Origin: Cephalotus follicularis | Taxonomy: Eukaryota; Streptophyta; Magnoliopsida; Oxalidales; Cephalotaceae | Assembly (NCBI GenBank): GCA_001972305.1 | Contig: BDDD01000894.1 | Coordinates: 1-64,000, forward strand | Direction of reading: 5' to 3' | DNA: 64,000 nucleotides | In this document: one piece after another, positions 10,906 through 21,884 of the stretch | How positions within the stretch are numbered: position 1 is the first letter of the stretch | How the letters are laid out: every line of letters begins with the position of its first letter | Translations under genes and position numbers: made by a program | Notes under the pieces: model-generated | Databases searched by the model: none | What the model was told of the DNA's origin: nothing | What the model saw: only the letters and a program-made list of their open reading frames with translations

Positions 10906-11328
10906 GCTGGTTTAGGGTTTCCTAATCTTTGATACTTCTCCAATTGCACATCCATTCATCCCAAGCATTTACCAATCATAGAAATCAATATAATTGAAAA
11001 AATAACTCAATTAAAATGTATATTTAATTTAAAATTGGATCCATATACATTAATTGAAGTTGTGGTTATTACAATTATGCTATTGAAGAACTTCGTCAAA
11101 CAATACCCAGTCTCCATCGACAGTTTTGGACAAAATGGTGGAACAAATATGATTTATCAAAATGCACTTCCGAAACCATTTTACTATCATTAAAATCCCA
11201 GTACGATTTTATAGTGACTGAAAGTATATAAATGAATTGAAATTGTTGGGGACCAGCTAACTGGAAGGACCAGATAACTGGAATAAAGTAAATTAATTGA
11301 GAGCAAATGATATGAAGAAGTGAAATGG

Positions 11329-11620
11329 AAAAGGTTCCACACTGGCAGGACGATGTCATATGTAAATGGACATTTTCAAATGCTAAATGTAAATTGCATT
11401 AATTTAAATGAAAAGACACCACATTGGAGGACGCAGTCCTATGTAGATGGGTCTTTTCAGTACTGAAAGTAAATGACTGAATTTAAAATTTAAGCCACCA
11501 CTCTGACAGGCGGTACAACCGTCCTTATCGATGGGTCTTAAACAAAATAAAATAAAATACTTAAATTAACTTTCTCCACACTGTCAGACGGATTAACCGA
11601 TCATGTCGATAGATAAGTTA
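11329..11620 (-). other. Four-module hairpin array in viral leader, copy 4
   Basis: All four modules are present. Module 1 is decaying (the right stem arm is GTCAT instead of GTCCT), whereas modules 2 to 4 keep their stems. Confidence 0.65.
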
Positions 11621-11637
11621 AAATTTTGTTTAGCGAA

Positions 11638-11815
11638 AACTCAATGAATAGTGAATAGTAAACTCAATGAATAGTAATCATAATAGCGAAAACTCAATGA
11701 ATAGTGAATAGTAAACTCAATAAATAGTGATTATAATAGTGAAAACTCAATGAATAATGAATAGTAAACTCAATGAATAGTGATCACAATAGTAAAAACT
11801 CAATGAATAGTAATC
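11638..11815. repeat. AATGAATAGTGA-type short tandem repeat
   Basis: The longest of the leader arrays alongside 19978-20165: repeated AACTCAATGAATAGTGAATAGTA and ATCATAATAGTGAA units. Confidence 0.8.
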
Positions 11816-12157
11816 ATAATCGTAGAATAATACTTACTTGAAAATTGATTGCATAAACTATGTACAAAGCTTACTTGAAAAAATACTTACATAGAAACTG
11901 GAGTATGTACAGACTTACTTGAAATGGTTGCCGGATCTTATGCCGGTATGCTTACAAAACTTCAATACTGGTGGAGGGTTACAAGACTCAAGTGTTTACA
12001 CTTAGACTCTAAGTGTTTACAACTAGAGAGAAAGGTTTTGGGGAATTTGTTGGAGAATTGGAAGACTTGTGAAAAGGGTTTGAGAGAATTGTTTGTTGGA
12101 GAGTTGTTGAAAGAAATTGCTTCTTGAAAATTTTGCTTGATGAATGAGTAAGGAAGG

Positions 12158-12176
12158 CTTGGTATATATAAGCCTT
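12158..12176 (-). promoter_or_regulatory. Candidate pararetroviral TATA box
   Basis: GGCTTATATATACC on the minus strand sits in the same context as the TATA boxes at 7505 and 20511. It is upstream of a leader leading into 11620-11329. Confidence 0.45.
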
Positions 12177-12295
12177 GTTGAGTGGGTTTACTATTTGTGA
12201 ATAGTAACTTGTCTAGTGGAGTTACTGTTTATGAATAGTATCTTGTCTTTTGAGTGCTTTAAATAATGAATGGCGGCTACGATGTTGACGCTTCT

Positions 12296-13230
12296 GCCGC
12301 AATTTGTACTGATTTCTTCTGGTGATTGGTTACCATTTTCTCCTCATTCTTTTGTTCTCGACGAAATAATATGGCCATAAATTTTGATCTTCTTTGTAGA
12401 GAGTTCCATCTTGGATTAAGTCGTCTTCATAGAATTTTATCAGTGGGAGGAAATTGGTTCGTACATTGAAACGGATATCACTATAAAATTGTTTTGAATA
12501 GATTTTTTGAATTTGATCTTCTACGACTAATTTGGTGCGATATGGAAGTTCAAAATGATCCCAATTGGCTGCAATTGTTTTAGCTCTCCAAAGACAAATT
12601 TATATTTCTAGGAGAAGTGAACAATCCCATAAATCTAGTTTTAGAAGATGAAGGGGAATTTTAAAGCCTTTGATGTGGATAAGATGTTTTGCTGGTTCGA
12701 TGTCGTGAATAAATTCTGGTGGTGTAGATTTAATCATTACTTGTACTACTGGGAATCCTGTGATCATGAAGTTCATGCCTACATATGAGATTTTTCTTCC
12801 AAATAAATCAAAGTGGTTAGGATCAGTGAATAATACTTGTTGGAGTATCCCATGGTCCATGAGGAATTGTGGAGTTATTGATTTATTATGGAAAATATAT
12901 TCGTGTGGGCCAGATAGGTCCCAACATGCTGTGTAAATGGTGTAAGCCAAATGGCATGTACAAGAATAATGAATTGCTGGGGTGTTTTGACACGTGTCCA
13001 ATAATTGTGGGCATTCTTTGTATTGGTCATATGGAAGATAATATGAGAGATGGCTAGTAAAAATTTTTTGAAAACATTCGGGATTGGCGGCTATAGTTCT
13101 ATGAAAGTTTTGTATGAGTTCGAAACTTTTGAAAAGATTTTAGTTTCTCCTATTTTGAATGTCTTCCACTATTTCATGGAGATTGTAGTCTCTTAATTTT
13201 CGAAGAATAGAATTAGGGAAAAAGAAAGCT
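12296..13230 (-). pseudogene. Viral C-terminal protein (uncharacterised), most complete single copy
   Basis: From about 13225 the minus strand encodes FFFPNSILRKLRDYNLHEI, a Ser/Phe-rich stretch, then the cysteine block YSCTCHLAYTIYTACWD, FLMDHGILQQ, FGRK, STPPEFIHDIEP, LWDCSLL, AKTIAANWDHFELPY and DQIQKIYS. The best open part is 12600-13001; stops interrupt it at about 13165 and 12598. It follows the RT piece and ends at the intergenic region (GGCAGAAGCGTC block near 12280). Comparison with 20690-21900 and 6036-6660 shows that these motifs are the conserved core. Function unknown; a transactivator-like or accessory role is possible but not shown. Confidence 0.7.
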
Positions 13231-14530
13231 CTTGAATTTCTTATTTCTATCTCAGTAGGAGACAGAATGTCTTTTCTCGAATGTTTTTCTTTTTTCAAAT
13301 GTTTTATTTCTATCTTAGTGGGAGATAGAATATCTTATCTCAAATGATTTAATTCTGTTGGAGAAAGAAATCTCTCTTCTCTGAAATGTTTTATTTCCTT
13401 GGGAGACAAAAAATTTTCTTTGTTTAAAATTTTTTCCATTTCTATGAGATATAAGTCTTCCTCATGAAATGGTAATCCTTCCATCTGCTGTAAAATAAAA
13501 GAGAGAACGTTAATATAATTATGAAAAGGTTTTGGAAGATTGTGGAAAAAATGATTTGTATGTAAAATGTTTTCTTGTTTGTAAAATTTAACATTTTCGT
13601 ATATAAGGCCTTTTTCAAGTATATATAAATTTTGTAAATGGTTATCAATTGATTCATCTCCTTTTAGGAGTTGAGAACTTAATATTCTTTTTTTCTCTTT
13701 TGTTAGAGATTGGTAATAAACTTGGAGTGTTTTAATCATATATAATAATGGATCTGAAAATAGATGTAATTTTTTGCAAAAGTTATTTAAATGCCAAATC
13801 TTTATGTTTCTAATTTTTACTGAATTGGGAAACATTAAATTGTCATAAATAGTAGAAAATACTAAATATGAAATTGGTAATTGTTTTTTATTGACACTAA
13901 CGTTTGAGAATTTTTTAATAAATAAAATAGATCTTTGAATGAGCATATAATGATTGTGTAAAATAAACAAATATAATTTTGTTCTTGGTAATACTAATTT
14001 TATTGGTTAGAACAATGGAATTATTAACGTATTCAATTGGAAAGGATGAAAATGGGTTGAAGAAGTCATTCATAATTTTTTGAATTTTTCTAGGGGTATT
14101 TTGTGAACTTAATAGAATGTCATTCCACTCGTAACGTCTAAATGGAGTATAAAATCTAATTTTTAATGTTTTATAATTTATGACTGATCTTTGTATTCCT
14201 TGATTAACATAAAATGTTGCCCAGTTCCAAAGCGATTTGCTAGGTCTAATTAATTTTTTATTTAATAATTCTTGAATTTCTTTTTTACAATGTTTCATTA
14301 ATTCATAAGTCATGTGAATGAGTCTCGCTTTAGTGGGAATGTTCTGTTCAGTAGAATCTTTTTCATATGGTAAGGACACCATATGTCGTTTCCTATGCCA
14401 AAAGGCATTGGGAAGATCTGAACAAAGATTGTTAATTATGTTATTTTTTAATGAATTAATCTTTTCTCTAATTTGTGAAGTTTGTAGATGTTGTTCAAGT
14501 TTTTTATTTGATACTTCTTGTTTCATAAAA
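13231..14530 (-). pseudogene. Viral reverse transcriptase region, heavily deleted
   Basis: A minus-strand frame starting near 14526 encodes the entry to a caulimovirid RT: TYELMKHCKKEIQELLNKK, IRPSKSLW, FYVN, VINYKTLK, then RRYEWN and IMNDFFNPFSSF. The segment holding the first catalytic Asp is gone, and the YIDD site reads EYVNN, so the enzyme cannot be active. A second overlapping frame (13335-13970) carries RT thumb-like sequence (QRSILFIKKF) followed by unrecognised sequence. RNase H motifs are absent. Near 13225-13440 the frame ends in four SPTEI/SPKEI-like repeats before the C-terminal protein begins. Confidence 0.75.
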
Positions 14531-14579
14531 TATAAATGATTTTTTTTGTTTTTATTAAATTTATAGAATGTTCTTTAAA

Positions 14580-15170
14580 TAAAGAAAATGTTTTTAAAAG
14601 ATTAATGTCTTTGGTAATAGGTTTTTTATTAAAAGCAAATAGAATTTTTTGTTGAAATATTTTTGTTGTAATTCCTTCAGTTTTTATTTTAAATGGTTTA
14701 ATAATTTATAAAAATGGTTGACCTAGGATTATTCCTATGTCTAAATCTTTAACTAGAATAAATGATTGTTTAATGCAAATTCCTTTGTTACAGATATGGA
14801 CAGCAGTAACTTTGAATTTGACTTCATCATTAACAGTGGATAATCTTTGTTTGGTTTTGTCGAAATACTTTGTAGGAATTAATCCTTTTTGTATACAATT
14901 CATTTGTTCTCCTGAGTCTGTTGGGGCAGTTATTTGAAGTTTAAAGGAATCTTGTATTGTGATGTTAATGTGCCATTTTTGATAAGTTATTTTTTCTTTT
15001 AAATGAATAATTTTGGTTGATATTTCCTGTAAATTTTGTTTTGATGAATTTTCAAATCTTTGGAATATTTTTTGTAGTGTGTAAGGTTGACTAGTTGATA
15101 TTGATGGTTCATCTTTTAATTTTAGTAATAAACTTGATTCTTTTTGTTTGTCAGTATTTATCATACAAAT
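14580..15170 (-). pseudogene. Viral aspartic protease region
   Basis: The minus-strand frame 14706-15164 contains a short helical lead, TYQKWHINITIQDSF, the active-site-like block TDSGEQMNCIQ (canonical D-S/T-G-A is changed to DSGE), GLIPTKYFDKTKQ, and the second conserved block DIGIILGQPFL. Retropepsins act as dimers with one D-S/T-G per subunit. The Gly-Glu change and a stop after QPFL suggest loss of function. It lies directly upstream (in viral sense) of the RT piece, as expected for PR-RT polyproteins. The capsid and zinc knuckle that should precede it are deleted. Confidence 0.75.
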
Positions 15171-15239
15171 AATTTGTTTTTCAGTATCTTGAATTTTTGG
15201 TATGTCGTTTTTAGTAATTTTTTCTGTTGAGATTAGTTT

Positions 15240-16634
15240 CTTTTCAGGGATCTCTTCTTCTTAGAAATATTTTTTATTTTCTTGTTTATTTTTATAAATT
15301 GGTAAATAATCGAAAAACATAACATGAACTTTGATTTTAATCATGTATTCATACCATACTGTTCGAATATTATTTTGTTCAATTTCAGAATATTTTTTAT
15401 AGAATCTATATCTTTTTCGTAAATATTTTTCTTGAAGAAAATCTTTTCTTATTAAATCTTTATTAATTTCAAATGGTTTATTAATTATAATTGTCATAAG
15501 CTGATAAGGAGGTTTCATCTCAGAATATGTTGGGGAAATAGGTTCATTGATTTCTTGAAAATCATTTTGAGAATTTTGAGAATCACTTTGTGTATAAATT
15601 CCTTTTAAAATACTTGACTGGCTTGAAATTTCATATAATTTAGTTTTTGTATCAAAATAATTTATTTTTCCAGATCTAATGCTAGAAGTTGAAGCTCTAT
15701 GGGGTTGAAAATCATAATTTTTATCTAATTTTTCATCACAAATATTTAAATAATTAAAATTTTCTTTTAAATCTTCTGGTGTTGAATGGGTTTTGATAGT
15801 TTTATCAAACCTAATTTGTACTAATCCTTCTTCATTTTGAGTTATTGAGTGTAAAGAAGTGTTTTCGATATTTTGTTCATTAGGAGCAATAGTATCGGAT
15901 TGTATGGACCAATCCTCAGGAATATTGATATCACTCCATTTAATTTTTTGTGGAATTAAAATGTTTGAATCATTTGTGACACATTTCATCATTGTTGTTT
16001 CACCTTTTGACAAATTTACTAACGATTTTGGGCAAATCGAATTAGAAGCTTTGTAGTGAACATGATGAATTATAGCAATAATTTCAGATCCAGGTAACAT
16101 ATCGTAACCATGGAGTTTAATGTTAATCTTTAATGTTTCCAAAATATTTTTATCTGTTAAAGAAATGGTTAAATCTGGATACCCATCAAAATAGACAGGT
16201 CCATTACATAGACTTGTTTCAATGGCTCCTATTAAGGAATCATCAAAGTTTAAATGTCTGGCATCTCGGAGACATGCAAAGATTGAAGTATTTAATCATT
16301 GCCTTGTTAATGGTTTAATGGTCACTTGAACTAAAGCAAAATGAATATATTTAAAGTTTTTAGCTAATTCTTTAATGGTTTTTTCGTCTAATAACTGGAT
16401 ATTTTGTTGAGTTTTTGTAATTTTTATAGTTTGTTCAATTGTTTGGATTTTTTCAGTAAAATTAAAGGGATTAAATGGATTATATTTATAAATTTCTTTG
16501 TTTGAAATCTTTGGGGGTTTCCAATTTTGCCATTGTTTTATTCTTTCATCTAATTCTTTATCTCTATTTGAATTGTTACTAGTTTCTGAACCACTATATG
16601 ATCTCGAAGACATAGCTCTGCATAATTTATTCAT
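15240..16634 (-). pseudogene. Viral movement protein and linker, two nonsense codons
   Basis: The minus-strand frame opens with MNKLCRAMSSRSYSG at 16634 and reads ALVQVTIKPLTRQ before an in-frame TGA near 16298. It continues in the same frame with CLRDARHLNFDDSLIG, SLCNGPVYFD, TLKINIKLHGYDML and IIHHVHYK. These are hallmarks of the 30K movement-protein superfamily as found at the N-terminus of florendo-/badna-type polyproteins, which help virus through plasmodesmata. The linker with KRYRFYKKYSEIEQ and FFDYLPIY follows, and a TAA near 15260 replaces a Glu codon kept in the 2387-3635 copy. Two point stops in about 460 otherwise open codons suggest modest decay. Start chosen as the first Met, conserved at 25115. 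Confidence 0.85.
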
Positions 16635-17268
16635 GTTAATTAATTTTTAAAGTTTCAGTTTCACTACGTGCAAATAAATTGATCCCTCTAGCGCACTAAG
16701 AGTGTTTCGATGATCTACTATGACTTACACTCCGTCTGCCCTATCACCCCAATTCTCTTACAGCTAGAAACCGATCGTTTCAGTGCAGATGCACCCTATC
16801 CAGACGCTTAGAAACTTAGGCTTTAAAACTTAATTGACCGACATAAACTATCCAGGGATTTTGGCTCAAGCTAATAGCAATTTAAGCAAAGATAAATAAC
16901 AGATAAAGGGATAAAGTAAAGCCAAAATTAAAGAAGAAAGTAGAAGCAGATATAATTTCAAACAAAGACTGGAATTTAAATACAGAATTGAAATAATAGT
17001 TATAGTGACTGAAAGTATATAAATGAATTAAAATTGCTGGGGACCAGATAACTGGAAGGACCAGATAACTAGAATAAAGTAAATTAATTGAGAGCAAATG
17101 ATATGAAGAAGTGAAATGGAAAAGGTTCCACACTGGCAGGACGCTGTCCTATGTAGATGGACCTTTTCAAATGCTAAATGTAAATTGCATTAATTTAAAT
17201 GAAAAGACACCACACTGGCGGGACACAGTCCTCTTGTAGATGGGTCTTTTCAATACTGAAAGTAAATG
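16635..17268 (-). promoter_or_regulatory. Viral 5' leader adjoining the movement-protein start (first part)
   Basis: Noncoding sequence directly upstream, in viral sense, of the MP start. It includes a block (16680-16805) also present at 25160-25290, then the common leader from about 16955 on. Hairpin modules 1 and 2 lie at 17120-17250. LTR B interrupts it at 17269 and it resumes at 19814. I looked for the tRNA-Met primer-site complement expected in a caulimovirid leader and did not find it. Confidence 0.65.
17120..17250 (-). other. Viral leader hairpin modules 1-2, copy 5
   Basis: Module 1 has AGGAC-gct-GTCCT and the outer pair AAAAGGTTCC/GGACCTTTT. Module 2 has GGGAC-aca-GTCC with the outer pair AAAAGAC/GTCTTTT. 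Modules 3-4 of the same array lie at 19829-19960, beyond the inserted LTR. Confidence 0.7.
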
Positions 17269-19808
17269 TGTAACACCCCGTGCTATATTTGGAGTATAAT
17301 CATATTAGTATGCATTTTTAGTGTGCATGTCAGGTATAATAATTTATGAGACTGCGGTGGAATTTTTAGAGCATGCACTAATTATTTTAAACCAAGATAA
17401 AAAAAAATTGGATTAATTGTCAAATGAGTTATGGGTTTCTAAGCTAAGTTGTTAAATTTCATTATGGGTGGAAGTATTAAGTTGGGTGTGTGCTAAACAT
17501 ATGGGTTGAGAGCCCAAATTTCTTATAAACCCAACCATCCATGAGGAGTAAAGGCCCAACCTCATCAATTGTTATCTTGTTGGCTAGATTACATGTGAGA
17601 AAGGCCCAAATAATGCTAAGACCTATAAAATTCGGCCCAGCACATACTAAACTTTCCTTCTCCATATTGTAGCCGAACTTATACATAAATTAAGTCCAAA
17701 AAATTTCTTTTTTACTCCTTAATCAGCCGACCCAATTGCTCCATCATTCTCCAACCTTCTACAAAGTTCTAAGCTTACAAGACAAGCCGGATTCATAAAG
17801 ATGTAAAGATACTAGTGAGGGTTAAAATGGGGGAGTTATAGTTATTGTATAGCTTATATGTATATTACGTGCATTTTACATTGTTTAAGCATGTAAGGTA
17901 TGCTTATGAAGGTTATTATGTGATAGCATGCTAGACGTGGATCCTGTTTTCGATTCGGAGCAACCAAGGAGTTAATCAGCGGTTGTTACCTTCCGTAAAT
18001 CAGTGAGTGGGACATTTCCTTCCTCTTATCTTGAGTATTTCATTGATATGTGCCCGGTTGTCTTTGTGTTATATAAATTGATTGGGATTTGAATCCCATG
18101 TGTCTTATGTGAGTTTGATTCTTGATTTGTATATGAGGCTTGGATTCTGGGTGACTAAGTCACCTTCATGAGACATATGTCATCGTGATTATTATATCTT
18201 ACTTGTACTATGATACTGGTACTTTGTGATACGTCACATATGATTCTACCGGTCCAAGGAGTGGTATATGTCCGATGCTCAATTCTACTTAGCAGGCCCA
18301 TTGGTCTATGATGGGGTGTTATGTGGGAACTGCCCCCGGATTCCATATCTGGATCTGCGGCATACTATTGTCTATGATGGTATGCCGAGTGTGAGTGCAG
18401 CAGAGATGCTCAATTACCCTCCTATTGGACTGTATTTGGTTGTTGATATATATATTGCACGCGGTCCCTTGGATGAGGTTGAGTGTGCGTGCGGGTTTTT
18501 CGGACGATGGCTGGGTTCGTGCACTGATCATGCCGGCCCCTCGTTCGAGGCAGAGGTAGGCACTCTACACCGGTGTATGATGGATGATGATCACATCCTG
18601 TAGCCTTACCTAGTATTATTGCTGCAGCGGATAGATTATGACGCCATGTGATTTGGCGGGGATACATGATGACGCCATGTGATTTGGCGGTGATATGAGA
18701 CGATGATAGGTGTACCAGTATTTCTTGGGTATTATACTGTTTTATGGGCACATACCTTGATTTATCATTGATGATCATATCTTAATTCTTGATATTCTTG
18801 CGTACTGATTTTATTGTTAGCCTATCGCTTCATAGTGTATTGATTTGGTCTTGGATATTGTTCCATTGATTCATATGTTATTGTTTGAGCGTTTTTTTAT
18901 GGAGCCATGATAGTCTTTCATTTCATTTATTTATTGTTTCTACCCAATATGGGTTTATATCCTCGATCATGGCATATTCCTTTCAGCGCATCCAATTTTT
19001 TTTTATGGATGCACAGGGAATGCTTTGTTCTCACTCACTAGTCATTTGGACTAACCCCTTTATTGTTTTAATTTTTCAGTTGAGGCGGCAGTGAACCATC
19101 CTGCTGATCCACCAGTTCAGGAGTAGTGATTTTTGGAGGTAGACCACAGGCTCGGCACCATTTACTGGCACTTATAGCCAGACTCACATGCATACATTGG
19201 GCATATTTTTGGGTTGTATATATATTTTCTTATTATGGTTTTATGATAGTATTTTTGAGTTAGTGATTTCTTTTTGAGAATTATATGATAGTATAGTGAT
19301 TATGATGGAAGCAGTCATAATTTGATACGCCTGTGATGAATAGAATTAGAATGAACTACTGAATCCTCCTTCGGGAGTGTGGATTTTATAAACTGTCTTT
19401 TTATACAGGTGAAAAATTTGGGAAATGTCCATTTTTAGGGGGAACTCTTGCAGTTTTTCTGCAGAAATTTCACCCTATTAAAATAGACAAATATCTAGAT
19501 ATATCACTATGATTAGGTGTATAGAAAGGATTATTGTATTGAAATGATGTTAATATGATTAAGGAGGTCGGGAATGGAATTAAATCTCGAGTTAATATGT
19601 TATAAGAACAAAGATTGAATATATGGTTAAACAATAGAAGTAGATTAATGGTGAAGTTAAAATAAAAACCTAAAGTTAAGCGTGCTTGAGTTAGGAAATT
19701 TTTTTATATTGGGTGACCTCCTGGGAAGTTAAGTTGTGTCAGACATAGTTATTGTATTTTAAGGCATGACTCGTCGAATAGGGAAAGTTTAAGGGACGGG
19801 TTGTGTCA
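17269..19808 (+). mobile_element. Solo LTR, family B (2540 bp)
   Basis: Begins TGTAACACCCCG and ends GTTGTGTCA with a perfect target duplication aaatg at 17264-17268 and 19809-19813. Removing the LTR and one duplication restores the uninterrupted leader sequence seen at 3950-3970. About 18246-18700 is similar to family C LTRs (52590-53050, 59606-60006). It carries a doubled block (18639-18690) containing TGACGCCATG and an acceptor-like CTAAC...CAG at 19051-19079. No internal coding domain. The frames at 18268-18778 are not supported as genes. Confidence 0.93.
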
Positions 19809-19828
19809 AAATGACTGAATTTAAAAGT

Positions 19829-19960
19829 TTAAGGCCACCACTCTGTCAGGCGGTACAACTGTCCTTATTGATGGGTCTTAAACAAAATAAAATAAAATAC
19901 TTAAATTAACTTTCTCCACACTGTCAGACGGATTAACCGATCATGTCGATGGATAAGTTA
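19829..19960 (-). other. Viral leader hairpin modules 3-4, copy 5
   Basis: Continuation of 17120-17250 after the LTR. Module 3 reads CGGT-aca-ACTG (one pair weakened); module 4 is unchanged. Confidence 0.65.
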
Positions 19961-19977
19961 AAATTTTGTTTAGTGAA

Positions 19978-20165
19978 AACTCAATGAATAGTGAATAATA
20001 AACTCAATGAATAGTGAATAGTAAACTCAATGAATAATAATCATAATAGTGAAAACTTAATGAATAGTGAAGCGTAAACTCAATGAATAGTGATTATAAT
20101 AGTGAAAACTCAATGAATAGTAAATAGTAAACTCAATGAATAATAGTGAAAACTCAATTAATAGT
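19978..20165. repeat. AATGAATAGTGA-type short tandem repeat
   Basis: Long imperfect array of the leader repeat, with unit length and order different from 11638-11815. Confidence 0.8.
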
Positions 20166-20510
20166 AATCATAATCGTAGAATAATACTTACTTGAAAATT
20201 GATTGCATAAACTATGTACAAAGCTTACTTGAAAAAACACTTACATAGAAACTGGAGTATGTACAGACTTACTTGAAATGGTTGCCGGATCTTATGCCGG
20301 TATGCTTACAATAGTTCAATACTGGTGGAGGGTTTCAAGACTCAAGTGTTTACACTTAGACTCTAAGTGTTTACAACTAGAGGGAAAGGTTTTGGGGAAT
20401 TGGTTGGAGAATTGAAAGACTTGTGAAAAGGGTTTGAGAGAATTTTTTGTTGGAGAGTTGTTGAAAGAAATTGCTTCTTGAAAATTTGCTTGATGAATAA
20501 GTAAGGAAGG

Positions 20511-20527
20511 CCTGGTATATATAAGTC
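20511..20527 (-). promoter_or_regulatory. Candidate pararetroviral TATA box
   Basis: GACTTATATATACC on the minus strand, in the same context as at 12158-12176. It lies upstream of the leader that runs into the movement-protein frame at 16634. Confidence 0.45.
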
Positions 20528-20689
20528 TTGTTGAGTGGGTTTACTATTTGTGAATAGTAACTTGTCTAGTGGAGTTACTGTTCATGAATAGTATCTTATC
20601 TTCTGAGTGCTTCAAATAGTGAATGGCGGCTATGATGTTGACGCAGTTGTCGCAATTTGTAGTGATCTTCTTCTGGTGTTTGGTCTTCT

Positions 20690-21004
20690 CTTCAAAGTAG
20701 AATCCCTTCATCTCATCCATTGATTAAGGGTTCTATTTTCTGAGAGTGTTTTACGATAGTTTGTGTTTTCAAACATATCTTTTATATAAGAATTTATTAA
20801 TGGATCACAATCTGTTTGGTCTTTGAAACTGATATGAATTTGGGTTTGAATTGAATAGATCTTTTGGATTCGATCTTCAGCAATGAGTCTATAATTAAAA
20901 GGAAGGTAGTAATGGTTCCAGTTGGTAGCAATCGTTTTTGCTTTCCAATGGCGAATTTGGGTTTGGAGAGGATGGGGACAATCCCATAGTCCCATTTTGA
21001 GTAG
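20690..21004 (-). pseudogene. Viral C-terminal protein, distal part
   Basis: The minus-strand frame at 20708-20995 encodes MGLWDCPHPLQ, RHWKAKTIATNWNHY, AEDRIQKIYS and an Asn-rich end. It is in the same frame as the long ORF ending at 21005 and is separated from it by a single TAA. Together they form one nearly unbroken reading frame with the RT piece. Confidence 0.75.
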
Positions 21005-21127
21005 TTATGGGATACGGTTGAACCCTTGAAGTTGTATCAGATGTCTGACATGTTTTATGCCATGGATGAATTCTGGAGGTGTGGATGTAATTGTTGCCTG
21101 GATGCTTTGGAATCCTCGAAGTATCAG

Positions 21128-21715
21128 GTCTGATCCGATAGTTGCTAGTTTTCTTCCAAAATTTTTGAGATGGCTAGGATCAGTGAAAATGATTTGTTGA
21201 AGTATTCCATGGTCCATGAGGAATTGTGGAGTAATATTTTTATTTTGGAAAATATATTCTTCAGGTCCTGATAGATCCCAACAGGCTGTGTAAATTGTAT
21301 ATGCCAAATGGCATGTACAAGAATAATGTTCTAATGGTACGTTGCGGCAAGTGTCTAATATTTCTGGGCACTCTATTTGTTGGTTATTTGGAACATAGTA
21401 AGATAAGTGGGTAGCAGAATTGTCTGATCCGATAGTTGCTAGTTTTCTTCCAAAATTTTTGAGATGGCTAGGATCAGTGAAAATGATTTGTTGAAGTATT
21501 CCATGGTCCATGAGGAATTGTGGAGTAATATTTTTATTTTGGAAAATATATTCTTCAGGTCCTGATAGATCCCAACAGGCTGTGTAAATTGAATATGCCA
21601 AAAGGCATGTACAAGAATAATGTTCTAATGGTACGTTGCGGCAAGTGTCTAATATTTCTGGGCACTCTATTTGTTGGTTATTTGGAACATAGTAAGATAA
21701 GTGGGTAGCAGAATT
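21128..21715 (-). repeat. 294-bp in-frame tandem duplication
   Basis: Segments 21128-21421 and 21422-21715 are nearly identical (a few substitutions near 21590-21610). The length equals 98 codons, so the host frame stays open and the protein carries the block from NSATHLSYY to LATIGSD twice. Confidence 0.93.
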
Positions 21716-21884
21716 TTTTTGAAATTGAACGGGATTTGAAAGAACATATATGAGAAAATCTTGAATTACATGAAAATTGTTGAGTAGATTTTGGTGTCTC
21801 ATTCTTTGAATGGTTTCTATGACTCCTTCGAGATTGTAGTCTCTCAATATTTTCAAAATAGTGTTTGGGAAGAAAAAATCTCTA

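Larger units (their letters stand above)
8359..11073 (-). mobile_element. Solo LTR, family A (2715 bp)
   Basis: Ends TGTCACACC...GTTATTACA with a perfect 5-bp target duplication attat at 8354-8358 and 11074-11078. No internal domain or second LTR is present, so this is a solo LTR left by recombination. The minus-strand orientation is inferred from the acceptor-like block (minus strand of 8684-8702) and from comparison with 56310-58909. It aligns with 40950-43217 over most of its length, but has an extra stretch around 9580-10010 that the other copy lacks. The short open frames inside are not genes. Confidence 0.93.
7978..11211 (+). pseudogene. Inverted capsid-like viral fragment split by a solo LTR
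   Basis: A plus-strand frame runs from 7978 to 8358 (YNYFDYMNVWKNTF, HSWFFCFDKTF, WFVDWWCFYGPIEEILP). It is interrupted by the LTR at 8359-11073 and resumes after the 5-bp target duplication at 11079-11211 (ELRQTIP, FWTKWWNKYDLS). One target copy sits in frame on each side, so the insertion fell inside an open frame. Paired Trp blocks of the form HSWF...WFxxWW...FGP...ILP and FWxKWWxKF resemble the capsid region of florendovirus-like polyproteins, which normally lies on the same strand as MP and RT. Here it is opposite to all other viral pieces, so the segment was inverted. At 11212 leader sequence follows abruptly. Confidence 0.7.

Noticed and set aside
16635-17268. Viral tRNA-Met primer site in the leader
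   Set aside because: I scanned the leaders for the reverse complement of TGGTATCAGAGC and found no convincing match; it may be lost or lie in a deleted part.
18268-18778. Overlapping frames of 111-118 codons
   Set aside because: Inside solo LTR B; equivalents in other copies are broken and no domain is recognised.
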